A DNA stretch of 64,000 nucleotides from Phycobacter azelaicus (GTDB lineage: Bacteria; Pseudomonadota; Alphaproteobacteria; Rhodobacterales; Rhodobacteraceae), in NCBI RefSeq assembly GCF_014884385.1, contig NZ_WKFH01000003.1, positions 1,626,001 to 1,690,000 on the forward strand, in the 5' to 3' direction. The translations under genes were made by a program, and so were the position numbers. The notes below the pieces were generated by a model. It was not told where the DNA came from. It ran no database searches and worked only from the letters and a program-made list of their open reading frames with translations. Of this stretch, positions 17,998-26,133 are shown in pieces (position 1 is the first letter of the stretch; each line of letters begins with the position of its first letter).

Positions 17998-18069
17998 TGA
18001 TAAAGCAACCGGTCCTTGCAATCAGGGCGGGAAATGAAGGAGAGAAACTCATAAAAAGTAGGGAATTCC

Positions 18070-19044
18070 TTAGCTTCTCCCGTGTGGAGCCTCCCAATCG
18101 ATCAGCGGGTTGATCGGCAGGATGCGGCTCGGATTGATGGTATCGTGGCTGTAGTGGTAGTGGCGCACGATATGGTGCATGCCAATTGTCTCTTTGATGC
18201 CCGGCCACTGGTATAGCTCGCGCGTATAGGCCCAGAGGTTTGGATAGTCGATCAGCCGTTTACGATTACACTTGAAATGCAAATGATAGACCGGGTCAAA
18301 CCGCAACAGGGTGGTGAACAGACGCCAGTCCGCTTCGGTTATTTGGGTGCCAAGCAGGTAGCGGTGCTCTGACAAAAGGTCTTCCAGCCAGTCCAACGTG
18401 TCGAAAAGCGGCGTCACCGCCGCGTCATAGGCCTCTTGCGTGGTGGCAAAGCCGCAGCGATAGACCCCGTTGTTGAGCGTGTCATAGATCCGCGCGTTCA
18501 CCGCTTCGATCGGCTCGCGCAGCTCTTCCGGCCAATAGTCGTCGCGGTTGCCCGTCAGATCGTCGAAGGCCGAGTTGAACATCCGGATGATCTCCGAGCT
18601 TTCGTTCGACACGATCGTGTTGCGCTGTTTGTCCCAGAGGATCGGCACAGTGACGCGTCCTGAATAGGCGGGATCGGCGCGCGTGTAGATCTCATAGGCA
18701 TAGTCATGGTCGAACAGGGTATCTCCGGTCGCGCCATGTTCGTCGGTTTCAAAGGTCCAGCCGCGGTCCAGCATGTCGGGGTGCACCACCGAAACCGAGA
18801 TATGATCGGCCAGGTCTTTCAACTGGCGAAAGATCAGCGTGCGGTGGGCCCAGGGGCAGGCCAGCGAGACGTAAAGGTGGTAGCGGCCACTTTCGGCAGC
18901 AAAGCCCGAATCGCCCGAGGGGCCTGCGCTGCCATCGGGTGTGATCCAGTTGCGGAACTGGGAAACCGAGCGCTCAAAAGCGCCGCCGGTGGATTTCGTA
19001 TCGTACCATTTGTCGTGCCAAGTGCCGTCAACCAAAAGACCCAT
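18070..19044 (-). CDS. Glutathione S-transferase, Xi class (glutathionyl-hydroquinone reductase)
   Basis: Cytosolic thiol enzyme of 324 residues that removes glutathione from glutathionylated hydroquinones. The active-site CPWA motif lies in YVSLACPWAHRTLIFRQL, and VPILWDKQRNTIVSNESSEI supplies the glutathione-binding cis-Pro and ESS residues. The long C-terminal helical domain carries EADWRLFTTLLRFDPVYHLHFKCN, a block typical of the YqjG/ECM4 group. Length matches the family (about 320). No obvious functional link with the neighbouring cobalamin genes. Confidence 0.92.
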   Translation of the reverse strand: MGLLVDGTWHDKWYDTKSTGGAFERSVSQFRNWITPDGSAGPSGDSGFAAESGRYHLYVSLACPWAHRTLIFRQLKDLADHISVSVVHPDMLDRGWTFETDEHGATGDTLFDHDYAYEIYTRADPAYSGRVTVPILWDKQRNTIVSNESSEIIRMFNSAFDDLTGNRDDYWPEELREPIEAVNARIYDTLNNGVYRCGFATTQEAYDAAVTPLFDTLDWLEDLLSEHRYLLGTQITEADWRLFTTLLRFDPVYHLHFKCNRKRLIDYPNLWAYTRELYQWPGIKETIGMHHIVRHYHYSHDTINPSRILPINPLIDWEAPHGRS

Positions 19045-19263
19045 CGATCTCGCTCCTATCCGCTTTGAGCCTGCAAAATAGGCAGACTCGGGCTTTCAGC
19101 CCACACCGACAGGCGCGCAGCTTCCCTGCGGATCTGCACAATCCAACGATCTGACCGTGACAGAAGGCACTCAGTTTTGGGAAAAGTTCACTTGATTTTA
19201 GGCAATTGTGAGTCACCCTAGTGAAAGCGAGAGATCATAAGATCACCAAAGAAAGCAGATGCC

Positions 19264-19632
19264 ATGACCACCTATGTGCCAAAAGCCATTCAGGACGCAC
19301 TGGATGCCGCGCGTCTCGCGGGGATGAAAAAGAAAAGCCGCCTGCGTGTACAGGTTGGCGAGGCTCAGTTCCCCGTTCTGCGCATGTGGAAAGATGGGTT
19401 TTCCGTGGAAGAGGCAGACGCACCGCAACTGCGCGGCCTAGTGGATCTTTATGATGGTGCCCGCCACATCTCTCAGTGTCTGATCGTTGCTTCCGAGGCG
19501 GAAGGTGGCGAGATGCGGTATGATTTCAAGCGCTCGACTGCTGCCGCTGACGAGGCGCCGCTGGATTTCTACCGTGCGCCGGACGCGCCGGTGGGGCTGA
19601 TCGCGTATGACGGGCTGCACGGCGAGGCGTGA
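19264..19632 (+). CDS. Small conserved cytosolic protein, possibly PilZ-like
   Basis: Protein of 122 residues, MTTYVPKAIQDALDAARLAG at the start, without signal or membrane segment. The core reads KKKSRLRVQVGEAQFPVLRMW, then FSVEEADAPQLRGLVDLYDGARHISQCLIV and MRYDFKRST. An early arginine-rich strand followed by a short beta-barrel-like alternation resembles PilZ domains, but the RxxxR and DxSxxG ligand-binding motifs are not clearly present. The role is unknown. It ends before a strong terminator. Confidence 0.6.
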   Translation: MTTYVPKAIQDALDAARLAGMKKKSRLRVQVGEAQFPVLRMWKDGFSVEEADAPQLRGLVDLYDGARHISQCLIVASEAEGGEMRYDFKRSTAAADEAPLDFYRAPDAPVGLIAYDGLHGEA

Positions 19633-19688
19633 AGCCACCCCTTAAAAAGGCCCTGGTACTGACCAAACCAGACTTTTGATTGATGTGA

Positions 19689-19717
19689 GGACGCAGCCCC
19701 AAGGCCGCGTCCTTTTT
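19689..19717 (+). terminator. Rho-independent terminator
   Basis: GGACGC (19689-19694) pairs with GCGTCC (19707-19712), with inner GCC/GGC around a CCAA loop and one A-C mismatch, followed by TTTTT. It ends the small plus-strand gene 57 bp upstream and lies against the convergent C-S lyase gene. Confidence 0.85.
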
Positions 19718-19724
19718 GTTGTGG

Positions 19725-20897
19725 TTACTGCAGGTCCGAAAACGCCTCGGCCAGACGCGCGCAGGCCTCTTCGATGCGGGATCGCTGTGTGCCGAGGTTG
19801 AAACGCAAGAAGTTCTCGCCGCCGGTGCCGAAGGTGGTGCCGTGGTTGGCGGCGATTTTCGCCCCCTGTTCGACCCGCTTGGTGAATTCCTCGCGGCTCA
19901 TGCCGGTGCCTGAGAAGTCCACCCACGACAGGTAAGTTGCGGCCAGTGGCATGGAGGATAGGCCCGGGATCTTCTCGATCGCGGCATCAAATACCTGACG
20001 GTTGCCATCCAGGTAGGTGACCAGTTGATCGGCCCATTTGGCACCTTCGGGCGAATAGGCGGCGGCGGTGGCGAATTGCCCGGCCGAGTTCGGCGCCAGC
20101 GCCAGCGCCAGCATCCGGCGCTGGAACTGCTCGCGCAGATGCGGGTCGCGGATGATCACTTGCCCCGTGTGCAACCCGGCAAAGTTGAATGTCTTGGACG
20201 GCGCGGTCAGCATCAAGAGACGCTCGGTCACCTCGGGCACGGCGTTCTGCATCGGGATATGGGTGTGGCCGGGATAGACCAGATCGTGGTGGATTTCATC
20301 CGACAACAGGATCAGATCGTGACGTTTTGCGAAATCCGCAACCGCCTGCAGTTCGGCCTGCGTCCAGACGCGCCCACCGGGGTTATGGGGTGAGCAAAGG
20401 ATGACCATCTTTTCCTTGCCGGTCATCTGCGCATCATAGGCGTCAAAATCCATCTCGTAACGGCCATCGGTGTTGGTCATCAGGCATTCGACAACCTCGC
20501 GGCCCGCGTTGCGGATCACCTTGGCAAAGGCGTGGTAGACGGGCGTGAACAGCACAATGCCGTCGCCGGGCTGGGTGAAGGTATCCAGACACATGCCCAC
20601 GCCATTGACGAGGCCCGTGGTGGTGAAGATCGCATCGGCCTCCACCTGCCAGCCATGGCGTGTCTCCATCCACCAGCGGATCGCGTCCTTGTAAGGTTTC
20701 TCACAGTTCACATAGCCATAGACGCCATGATCCGCCATCTCGCGCATCTTCTCGGTGACAACGGGTGGAACGGCGAAATCCATGTCCGCGACCCACATCG
20801 CAAGCCCGTCATCGGGTGAGACGCCATAAAGGCTCTCCATCATGTCCCATTTGGCGCAATGGGTGCCGCGGCGGTCGATGAGGGTGTCAAAATCCAT
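19725..20897 (-). CDS. PatB/MalY-type C-S beta-lyase
   Basis: PLP enzyme of 390 residues that cleaves carbon-sulfur bonds of cystathionine or cysteine conjugates. Diagnostic segments are the N-terminal TLIDRRGTHCAKWDMM, MWVADMDFAVPP, YGYV near the substrate entrance, CSPHNPGGRVW, LLSDEIHHDLVYPG and the Schiff-base lysine in LTAPSKTFNFAGLHTG. In Phaeobacter a PatB-family lyase supplies sulfur for tropodithietic acid; nothing around this copy points to that pathway, so a general sulfur amino acid role is more likely. Divergent from the deformylase cluster. Confidence 0.88.
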   Translation of the reverse strand: MDFDTLIDRRGTHCAKWDMMESLYGVSPDDGLAMWVADMDFAVPPVVTEKMREMADHGVYGYVNCEKPYKDAIRWWMETRHGWQVEADAIFTTTGLVNGVGMCLDTFTQPGDGIVLFTPVYHAFAKVIRNAGREVVECLMTNTDGRYEMDFDAYDAQMTGKEKMVILCSPHNPGGRVWTQAELQAVADFAKRHDLILLSDEIHHDLVYPGHTHIPMQNAVPEVTERLLMLTAPSKTFNFAGLHTGQVIIRDPHLREQFQRRMLALALAPNSAGQFATAAAYSPEGAKWADQLVTYLDGNRQVFDAAIEKIPGLSSMPLAATYLSWVDFSGTGMSREEFTKRVEQGAKIAANHGTTFGTGGENFLRFNLGTQRSRIEEACARLAEAFSDLQ

Positions 20898-20990
20898 GGC
20901 TCAAAACTCCGGTTGTTTGGCAGTGAAGCTACGCACAATGGCGCCATGCGCAAGGGGGGCGTTGCAGGGCGGGGTGCAATCGCCTAAATC

Positions 20991-21518
20991 ATGCCCATGA
21001 AACGTCCTATCCTGATCCATCCCGACCCCCGCCTGAAAAAGGTCTGTGTGCCTGTCGCCGACGTATCGGACGATTTGCGCAGCTTGGCCGATGACATGCT
21101 GGAAACCATGTATGCCGCGCCGGGTATCGGCCTGGCAGCGCCTCAGGTGGGCATCCTACAGCGGGTGATTGCGATGGATTGCGTTAAGGAAGGCGAGGGC
21201 GAACCCCGCCCCCTAGTGATGTTCAACCCCGAGATCGTTTCGTCCTCTGATGAAACCAACGTCTACGAGGAAGGCTGCTTGTCGATCCCTGATCAATACG
21301 CAGAGGTGACCCGCCCCAAGGAGGTGCAGGTCAAGTGGATGGACCGCGACGGGCACGAGCAGAGCGAGACCTTTGACGGGCTTTGGGCGACCTGTGTGCA
21401 GCATGAGATCGACCATCTGAATGGGAAACTGTTCATCGATTATCTGAAGCCGCTGAAGCGGCAGATGATCACCCGCAAGATGCAAAAGCTGAAACGCGAG
21501 CGCGCGCGGGAGCAGTAA
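20991..21518 (+). CDS. def: Peptide deformylase (catalytically complete copy)
   Basis: Metalloenzyme of 175 residues that removes the formyl group from nascent proteins. All three PDF motifs are intact: GIGLAAPQ (46-52), EEGCLSIP with metal ligand Cys96, and QHEIDHLNG with ligands His138 and His142 and catalytic Glu139. It starts at ATG 20991 or ATG 20997. It is the first of three tandem deformylase-family genes followed by fmt, the enzyme that adds the formyl group. Confidence 0.96.
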   Translation: MPMKRPILIHPDPRLKKVCVPVADVSDDLRSLADDMLETMYAAPGIGLAAPQVGILQRVIAMDCVKEGEGEPRPLVMFNPEIVSSSDETNVYEEGCLSIPDQYAEVTRPKEVQVKWMDRDGHEQSETFDGLWATCVQHEIDHLNGKLFIDYLKPLKRQMITRKMQKLKRERAREQ

Positions 21519-21553
21519 CGCCCCGCCCGCAGCGCCAAACGAGGGGCTTGCCC

Positions 21554-22060
21554 ATGGCCGTTCTCCCGATCCTGAAATGGCCCGACCCACGGCTAACCCA
21601 GCATTGTGCGCCGGTGGAGCAGGAGCACCTCGACGATCTGATCGCGGATATGTTCGACACCATGTACGCCGTCAATGGCCGGGGCCTTGCCGCGCCGCAG
21701 GTGGGGGTGATGAAACGGCTATTCGTGATGGACTGCACCTGGAAAGAGGGCAAACGCTCCCCCATGGTGATGATCAACCCCTCGATCATGGCGGTGGAGC
21801 GCGTGCCGGTGACGATGGAGGAAGGTTGCCTGTCAATCCCGGGTATCATGGTCCCGGTCGAACGCCCCGTGGCTGTCACCGTGCAATGGACCGCCGCCGA
21901 AGGCGACATTCACATGGCCGATTTCGACGGCTTTGAAGCCCGCTGCATCCAGCATGAATTCGACCATCTGAACGGCACCCTGACCCTTGATCACTTGACC
22001 CCCGAGGCGCGCGCTATGGCCGAGGCTGAATACACCGCCCTGAAAGGGACCACAGAATGA
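21554..22060 (+). CDS. Peptide deformylase, second copy
   Basis: Protein of 168 residues with complete catalytic residues: GRGLAAPQ at 42-49 (arginine replaces the usual isoleucine), EEGCLSIPG with Cys92, and QHEFDHLNG with His134, Glu135 and His138. It is therefore expected to be active. The start is ATG 21554 (MAVLPILKWPDPRL), not the earlier TTG. Its stop overlaps the next gene as ATGA, so expression of the second and third copies is coupled. The difference in specificity from the first copy is unknown. Confidence 0.93.
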   Translation: MAVLPILKWPDPRLTQHCAPVEQEHLDDLIADMFDTMYAVNGRGLAAPQVGVMKRLFVMDCTWKEGKRSPMVMINPSIMAVERVPVTMEEGCLSIPGIMVPVERPVAVTVQWTAAEGDIHMADFDGFEARCIQHEFDHLNGTLTLDHLTPEARAMAEAEYTALKGTTE

Positions 22061-22554
22061 CCGTCCGCTCCTGCCTGCCCTGGCCCGATAAACGCCTGCG
22101 CACCCGCGCCGAAGAGGTGAGTGAGATCACCGATGAGATCCGCCAGATCTGGCAGGACATGATCGACACGATGGAGGCGATGCCCGGCGTCGGCCTTGGT
22201 GCCAACCAGATCGGCGTGATGCTGCGCCTTGCCGTCGTCGATGGCTCGACCGAGCGCGGCAAGGCCGTGCGCATGGCCAACCCCGAGATCCTGCATGCCT
22301 CGACCCAGCTGCGCGAGCACGAAGAAGCCTCGCCCAACCTGCCGGGTGTTTCGGCCAAGGTGAAACGCCCCCGCGCCGTGACCGTCCGCTATATGGACGA
22401 GAATGGAGAGATCACCGAGCGGGATTTTGTCGGGATCGAGGCCACATCCGTGCAGCATCAGATCGATCACCTGAACGGCAAGCTGTACATCGACCGGCTC
22501 AGCAAGGTGAAGCGCGACATGCTGATCCGCAAATCCAAGAAACTGACCGGCTAA
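22057..22554 (+). CDS. Deformylase-like protein with lost catalytic residues
   Basis: A 165-residue PDF-fold protein whose three motifs are all altered. Motif 1 is GVGLGANQ instead of GIGLAAPQ. Motif 2 is EEASPNLPG instead of EEGCLSIPG, so metal ligand Cys becomes Ser92. Motif 3 is QHQIDHLNG instead of QHEIDHLNG, so the general base Glu becomes Gln135, while His134 and His138 remain. The frame is open and full length, the rest of the fold is conserved and the gene is coupled to the second copy by an ATGA overlap. It looks like a maintained pseudo-enzyme, not a decaying gene. Confidence 0.9.
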   Translation: MTVRSCLPWPDKRLRTRAEEVSEITDEIRQIWQDMIDTMEAMPGVGLGANQIGVMLRLAVVDGSTERGKAVRMANPEILHASTQLREHEEASPNLPGVSAKVKRPRAVTVRYMDENGEITERDFVGIEATSVQHQIDHLNGKLYIDRLSKVKRDMLIRKSKKLTG

Positions 22555-22569
22555 AAGGGGATCAGGCCC

Positions 22570-23475
22570 ATGCGCGTCGTCTTTATGGGAACGCCCGAGT
22601 TTTCCGTGCCGGTGCTGGATGCGCTGGTGGATGCGGGGCATGAGATCGCCGCCGTTTATTGCCAGCCGCCACGCCCGGCGGGGCGGGGCAAAAAGGACCG
22701 CCCGACGCCCGTTCATGCAAGGGCCGAGGCGCTGGGCCTTGAGGTGCGCCACCCGGTCTCTTTGAAGGGGGCTGAGGAACAGGCGGATTTTGCAGCGCTT
22801 GAGGCCGATATCGCCGTGGTGGTGGCCTATGGTCTGATCCTGCCGCAGGCAGTGCTGGATGCGCCCAAGCATGGCTGCCTCAATATTCACGCTAGCCTTC
22901 TGCCGCGTTGGCGCGGGGCGGCGCCGATCCACCGGGCGATCATGGCGGGCGATGCAGAAACCGGTATCTGCATCATGCAGATGGAGGCAGGGCTGGACAC
23001 GGGCCCGGTCCTTTTGCGCCAATCAACTCCCATAGGAGCCGAGGAAACCACCGCTGGGTTGCACGACCGACTGTCGGAAATGGGCGCCGGGCTGATCGTG
23101 GAGGCGCTCGCGCGCCTGCCCGGGCTGACACCAGAAGTGCAGCCTGATGAGGGCGTGACCTATGCCGCCAAGATCGACAAGGGCGAGGCCCAGATCGACT
23201 GGAGCCAACCAGCCGAAGAGGTGGATCGCAAGATCCGTGGTCTGTCGCCCTTTCCCGGCGCCTGGTGCGAGATCGACGGTCAGCGGGTGAAACTCCTGGC
23301 CTCACGTCCGGCCGATGGGAAGGGCGAGGCAGGCGAAGTGCTGGATGACGCTCTCACCGTGGCCTGCGGCAGTGGCGCGGTAGAGCTGCTGCGCTTGCAA
23401 CGGGCGGGCAAGGGCGCGCAGGATCGCGAAGTCTTCCTGCGCGGCTTCCCTGTGGCCAAGGGCGCGCGCCTCTGA
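22570..23475 (+). CDS. fmt: Methionyl-tRNA formyltransferase
   Basis: Enzyme of 301 residues that formylates initiator Met-tRNA with 10-formyl-tetrahydrofolate. The N-terminal Rossmann domain has [17 protein letters not shown] and the catalytic block [22 protein letters not shown] with the conserved Asn and His, then [11 protein letters not shown] with the catalytic Asp. The C-terminal OB-like domain (~205-300) contains [12 protein letters not shown]. It follows the def cluster within 16 bp and is presumably in the same operon. Confidence 0.97.
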   Translation: MRVVFMGTPEFSVPVLDALVDAGHEIAAVYCQPPRPAGRGKKDRPTPVHARAEALGLEVRHPVSLKGAEEQADFAALEADIAVVVAYGLILPQAVLDAPKHGCLNIHASLLPRWRGAAPIHRAIMAGDAETGICIMQMEAGLDTGPVLLRQSTPIGAEETTAGLHDRLSEMGAGLIVEALARLPGLTPEVQPDEGVTYAAKIDKGEAQIDWSQPAEEVDRKIRGLSPFPGAWCEIDGQRVKLLASRPADGKGEAGEVLDDALTVACGSGAVELLRLQRAGKGAQDREVFLRGFPVAKGARL

Positions 23476-23495
23476 CCCCGATAGGAGGGCCTGCG

Positions 23496-23732
23496 ATGCT
23501 ACTGACACTCTTTGGAACCGTGGTGATTGCCGGGATCATCGGCTACGCCTCCGAGAAAACCGGGTTCACTCAGAACGGCTATATCCCGTCGATCATCATC
23601 TGCATTGGGGGCGCCTTCCTGTTCTTCTTCCTACGTCTGATGTTCGGCATCGGCTTTCATTCGCCGGGATGGAATGCCATCCTGTCCTCTGTCGGCGCGC
23701 TGATCATCATGCCGACCCACTGGAGGAAATGA
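23496..23732 (+). CDS. Small membrane protein, YeaQ/YmgE-like
   Basis: A 78-residue protein of two or three membrane helices: LLTLFGTVVIAGIIGYASE, IIICIGGAFLFFFLRLMF and NAILSSVGALIIMP. The glycine positions and the terminal GAxIxxP recall the GlsB/YeaQ/YmgE (transglycosylase-associated) family of stress-induced membrane proteins, but similarity is weak. A GATAGGAGGG ribosome site precedes it. It is followed after one base by a second small membrane gene. Confidence 0.6.
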   Translation: MLLTLFGTVVIAGIIGYASEKTGFTQNGYIPSIIICIGGAFLFFFLRLMFGIGFHSPGWNAILSSVGALIIMPTHWRK

Positions 23733-23733
23733 G

Positions 23734-23970
23734 ATGTCCATCGTTGCGCTCATCATCATCGGGGCTGCCGCCGGTTTTTTGGCCACACGGCTGATGAGGA
23801 TCGAGGCGGATATCATCACCACCGTGGCCATCGGCATGGCTGGAGCGCTGATTGGCGGGCTGGTGCTGCGCGCGCTTCTGGCGGTGATGGGGATGCTGTC
23901 GGGCTTTGTGGGCGCGGTCCTTGGCGCCCTCGCGCTGATCTGGATCTGGCAGAAGTACTTTCAGAAGTAA
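23734..23970 (+). CDS. GlsB/YeaQ/YmgE-family small membrane protein
   Basis: Membrane protein of 78 residues with three glycine-rich helices: MSIVALIIIGAAAGFLATRL, IITTVAIGMAGALIGGLVLR and LSGFVGAVLGALALIWIW. The GxxxGxxA repeats and length fit the GlsB/YeaQ/YmgE family, which is often stress-induced; the molecular role is not established. It probably follows fmt and the preceding small gene in one transcript and is convergent with the TRIC-type gene. Confidence 0.68.
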   Translation: MSIVALIIIGAAAGFLATRLMRIEADIITTVAIGMAGALIGGLVLRALLAVMGMLSGFVGAVLGALALIWIWQKYFQK

Positions 23971-23975
23971 GGGCC

Positions 23976-24599
23976 CTAGCTGCGGGGCGGGCGGCTTTTG
24001 TAAACCGGCAGGTGCCAGCCAAAGGCAATCGATCCCGCGCGCAACGCCCAGCAGACCACCGCGCAGGCCAACAGGGCAGGCCCCGTCTCAAGCCCCATCC
24101 AGATTGCGGTTACAGCGGTGATCGCCCCTGCCATGGCGCAGGAGATGTACAGCTCGCCCTGTTTCAGCACCAGCGGCACCTCGTTGCAGACCACATCGCG
24201 CATCAATCCGCCAAGCGAGCCCGTTGCCATGCCCATCAGCACCACGATCACCGGCGGTTTGCCCATGGCGATGGCCGCGCCGGTGCCAGCCGGAACTGCA
24301 ACGGCAAGGGCGAAACTATCGAGCCAGATCACCCATTTCATCCGGCTTTCCACAAGGTGCGCGGTGATAAAGACCACTCCGGCGGCCGCTGTAGCCAGAA
24401 GGATGAAATTGGGATCATCCACCCAGAACACCGGGTGACGATCCAGCAGAAGGTCGCGCACCGTGCCGCCGCCCACCGCCGTCAGGCAGGCCACGAAGGC
24501 AAAGCCGACGATATCAAGCTGCGACCGGCTGGCCACCAGCGCGCCCGTCAAAGCAAAGATAAGCACCGAAGCGTAATCGAGCAGCGTCAGAACTGTCAT
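23976..24599 (-). CDS. Trimeric intracellular cation channel (TRIC/UPF0126) family protein
   Basis: Inner-membrane protein of 207 residues with about seven helices and the two-repeat UPF0126 structure. Each repeat carries the conserved glycine-rich piece: GFAFVACLTAVGGGTVRDLLL and GMATGSLGGLMRDVVCNEVP, the GGGxxRD motif being diagnostic. Bacterial TRIC homologues form K+-permeable channels. The ATG at 24599 (MTVLTLLDYAS) with GGAGAG six bases upstream is chosen over a longer frame that overlaps rnhA. Confidence 0.9.
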   Translation of the reverse strand: MTVLTLLDYASVLIFALTGALVASRSQLDIVGFAFVACLTAVGGGTVRDLLLDRHPVFWVDDPNFILLATAAAGVVFITAHLVESRMKWVIWLDSFALAVAVPAGTGAAIAMGKPPVIVVLMGMATGSLGGLMRDVVCNEVPLVLKQGELYISCAMAGAITAVTAIWMGLETGPALLACAVVCWALRAGSIAFGWHLPVYKSRPPRS

Positions 24600-24621
24600 G
24601 GGCTGCTCTCCGGTCTTCGGC

Positions 24622-25092
24622 TCAGGCCGATTTGCGTTTGCCGTTCTTGAAGGGGGCCATGCCAGCGCGGGCCAACTCATCGGCGCGCTCGTTCTCGGGG
24701 TGGCCTGCGTGGCCCTTGACCCATTCCCAGGTCACATCGTGCTGGTGCTGCGCCGCATCTAGGCGCTGCCACAACTCAGCATTCTTCACCGGTTTCTTGG
24801 CAGCGTTTTTCCAGCCGTTCTTCTTCCAGCCGAAGATCCAGCCGGTGATGCCGTTCTTCACGTAGTTGCTGTCGGTGACCACGGTGATCTTGCTCGGGCG
24901 GCTCAGGCTTTCGAGCGCATTGATCGCCGCCAGCAACTCCATCCGGTTGTTGGTGGTCTCAGGCTCGCCGCCCTGGAGTTCGCGCTCCTTGACGATTTCA
25001 CCGCCCTCCATTGCGCGCAACAGAACGCCCCATCCACCGGGGCCGGGATTACCGGAGCAGGCTCCGTCGGTATAAGCAAAAAGATCAGCCAT
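24622..25092 (-). CDS. rnhA: Ribonuclease HI
   Basis: Enzyme of 156 residues that cuts RNA in RNA-DNA hybrids. All four catalytic carboxylates are present: Asp9 ([16 protein letters not shown]), Glu52 ([10 protein letters not shown]), Asp74 (VVTDSNYV) and Asp138 (ENERADELA), as is the basic handle region ([20 protein letters not shown]). The start overlaps the preceding methyltransferase gene by 8 bp. Confidence 0.97.
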   Translation of the reverse strand: MADLFAYTDGACSGNPGPGGWGVLLRAMEGGEIVKERELQGGEPETTNNRMELLAAINALESLSRPSKITVVTDSNYVKNGITGWIFGWKKNGWKNAAKKPVKNAELWQRLDAAQHQHDVTWEWVKGHAGHPENERADELARAGMAPFKNGKRKSA

Positions 25093-25684
25093 GGGCGGTC
25101 ATTACTACGAAGGTTTCCTCGGCGCCAGCCAGTCCTTTTCCATTCCCCTTGCGGCTGCGAAAGACGGCAAAACCGGCCTCCGTCAGAAGCTGCTTCAGCT
25201 CCTCTTCGCCGTAATAGGCGTAGAACCGACCAAGAGAGTCGCGCCCCTCTCCGCTGCCCAGTTTCATGCCGATGCTGAAGGTGCCACCTGGCTTCAAGGC
25301 GCGTTTGATCCGCTCAAGTTCGGTGGGCAAGTCAGTCCGCGGAACATGCAGCAGGCTGAAGTTTGCCCAGATCCCGTCATAGGTTCTCTCCGCTTTCAGC
25401 GTTGAAAAGGAGCCGACCGAGACTTCAAGTCCGTAGGCCATGCGGGCATGCTCGGCCATCTTTTCGGAGGCATCCAGCGCATCCGTATCATAGCCATCAT
25501 CGCGCAGACGTGCCGCCCAGTGACCGGGGCCGCAGCCGAGATCCAGCACCCGCGCGCCGACGGGCAGACGATTGGTGAAGGCGGCATAGTCCTCTTCCTG
25601 CTCGGTGTCCTTGCTGCGGGCAAACCCCTTGGCATAATCCGCGGCTGCGCGGGCATAGACCGCGAGGGTTTCCTTGTCGCTCAC
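25085..25684 (-). CDS. Class I SAM-dependent methyltransferase
   Basis: Soluble methyltransferase-fold protein of about 199 residues. Motif I ([17 protein letters not shown]) binds S-adenosylmethionine, the acidic end of strand 2 is DALDASEKM, and motif IV ([15 protein letters not shown]) precedes the post-motif [10 protein letters not shown]. This is the Methyltransf_11/25 type. The GTG at 25684 overlaps the upstream stop as GTGA; the longer frame is rejected because its extra N-terminus reads as the antisense of the DUF3429 gene. Substrate unknown. Confidence 0.88.
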   Translation of the reverse strand: MSDKETLAVYARAAADYAKGFARSKDTEQEEDYAAFTNRLPVGARVLDLGCGPGHWAARLRDDGYDTDALDASEKMAEHARMAYGLEVSVGSFSTLKAERTYDGIWANFSLLHVPRTDLPTELERIKRALKPGGTFSIGMKLGSGEGRDSLGRFYAYYGEEELKQLLTEAGFAVFRSRKGNGKGLAGAEETFVVMTAHG

Positions 25685-26133
25685 AGGTAAAGCCCCGCAG
25701 ACAGCGACAGCAGCACGATCGCCGTGAGCAGAAGCCGCAGGCGCATCCACCAAGGCGGGGTCAGTTCCCACAGGAAAAAGACATAGTCGAGAAGAAGAAG
25801 CCCGGCAAAGCCGTAGATCAGGTTCTGTGCGGCCACTTCGGGGCCGCCGCCAGTCATAAAAAACGCCCAAAGTGCAGGGAGGACCGACAGCACATAGCCA
25901 AGGGCTGCCTGAGCGCCACTGGTTTTGGTGGCAAAGCCCCAGAGGACGCCGGACATAAAGCTGAGGATCACGGAGCCATAGAACAGCTGCACGTAGGGGC
26001 CCACAAAGCGCGGTCCCAACTCAGCTGCACCCCAGGCCTGCAAATCGGGCAGATGCGTGGTGGCCGCGCCCCAGATGAAGGGGATCAGACCGGCAAGGCC
26101 AAGGATCAGCGGGGAGAAGGGAATTCTCATCAT
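25681..26133 (-). CDS. DUF3429-family membrane protein
   Basis: Membrane protein of 150 residues with five hydrophobic helices: ILGLAGLIPFIWGA, the central YVQLFYGSVILSFMSGVLWGFA, LGYVLSVLPALWAFFM, FAGLLLLDYVFFLWE and [15 protein letters not shown]. The FYGSVILSFMSGVLWG block is the hallmark of DUF3429 (TMEM69-like). Function unknown. The ATG at 26133 overlaps the LysE stop (ATGA) and its own stop overlaps the methyltransferase GTG, so three genes are translationally chained. Confidence 0.85.
   Translation of the reverse strand: MMRIPFSPLILGLAGLIPFIWGAATTHLPDLQAWGAAELGPRFVGPYVQLFYGSVILSFMSGVLWGFATKTSGAQAALGYVLSVLPALWAFFMTGGGPEVAAQNLIYGFAGLLLLDYVFFLWELTPPWWMRLRLLLTAIVLLSLSAGLYL

Noticed and set aside
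17929..18069. Cobalamin riboswitch upstream of cobC
   Set aside because: The conserved B12-box and GCCACTG-type core were not found on the transcript strand; only an inverted repeat is present.
19725..20897. C-S lyase as part of a tropodithietic acid locus
   Set aside because: Only the enzyme family fits; no tda-like genes are nearby and MalY/PatB enzymes have general sulfur roles.
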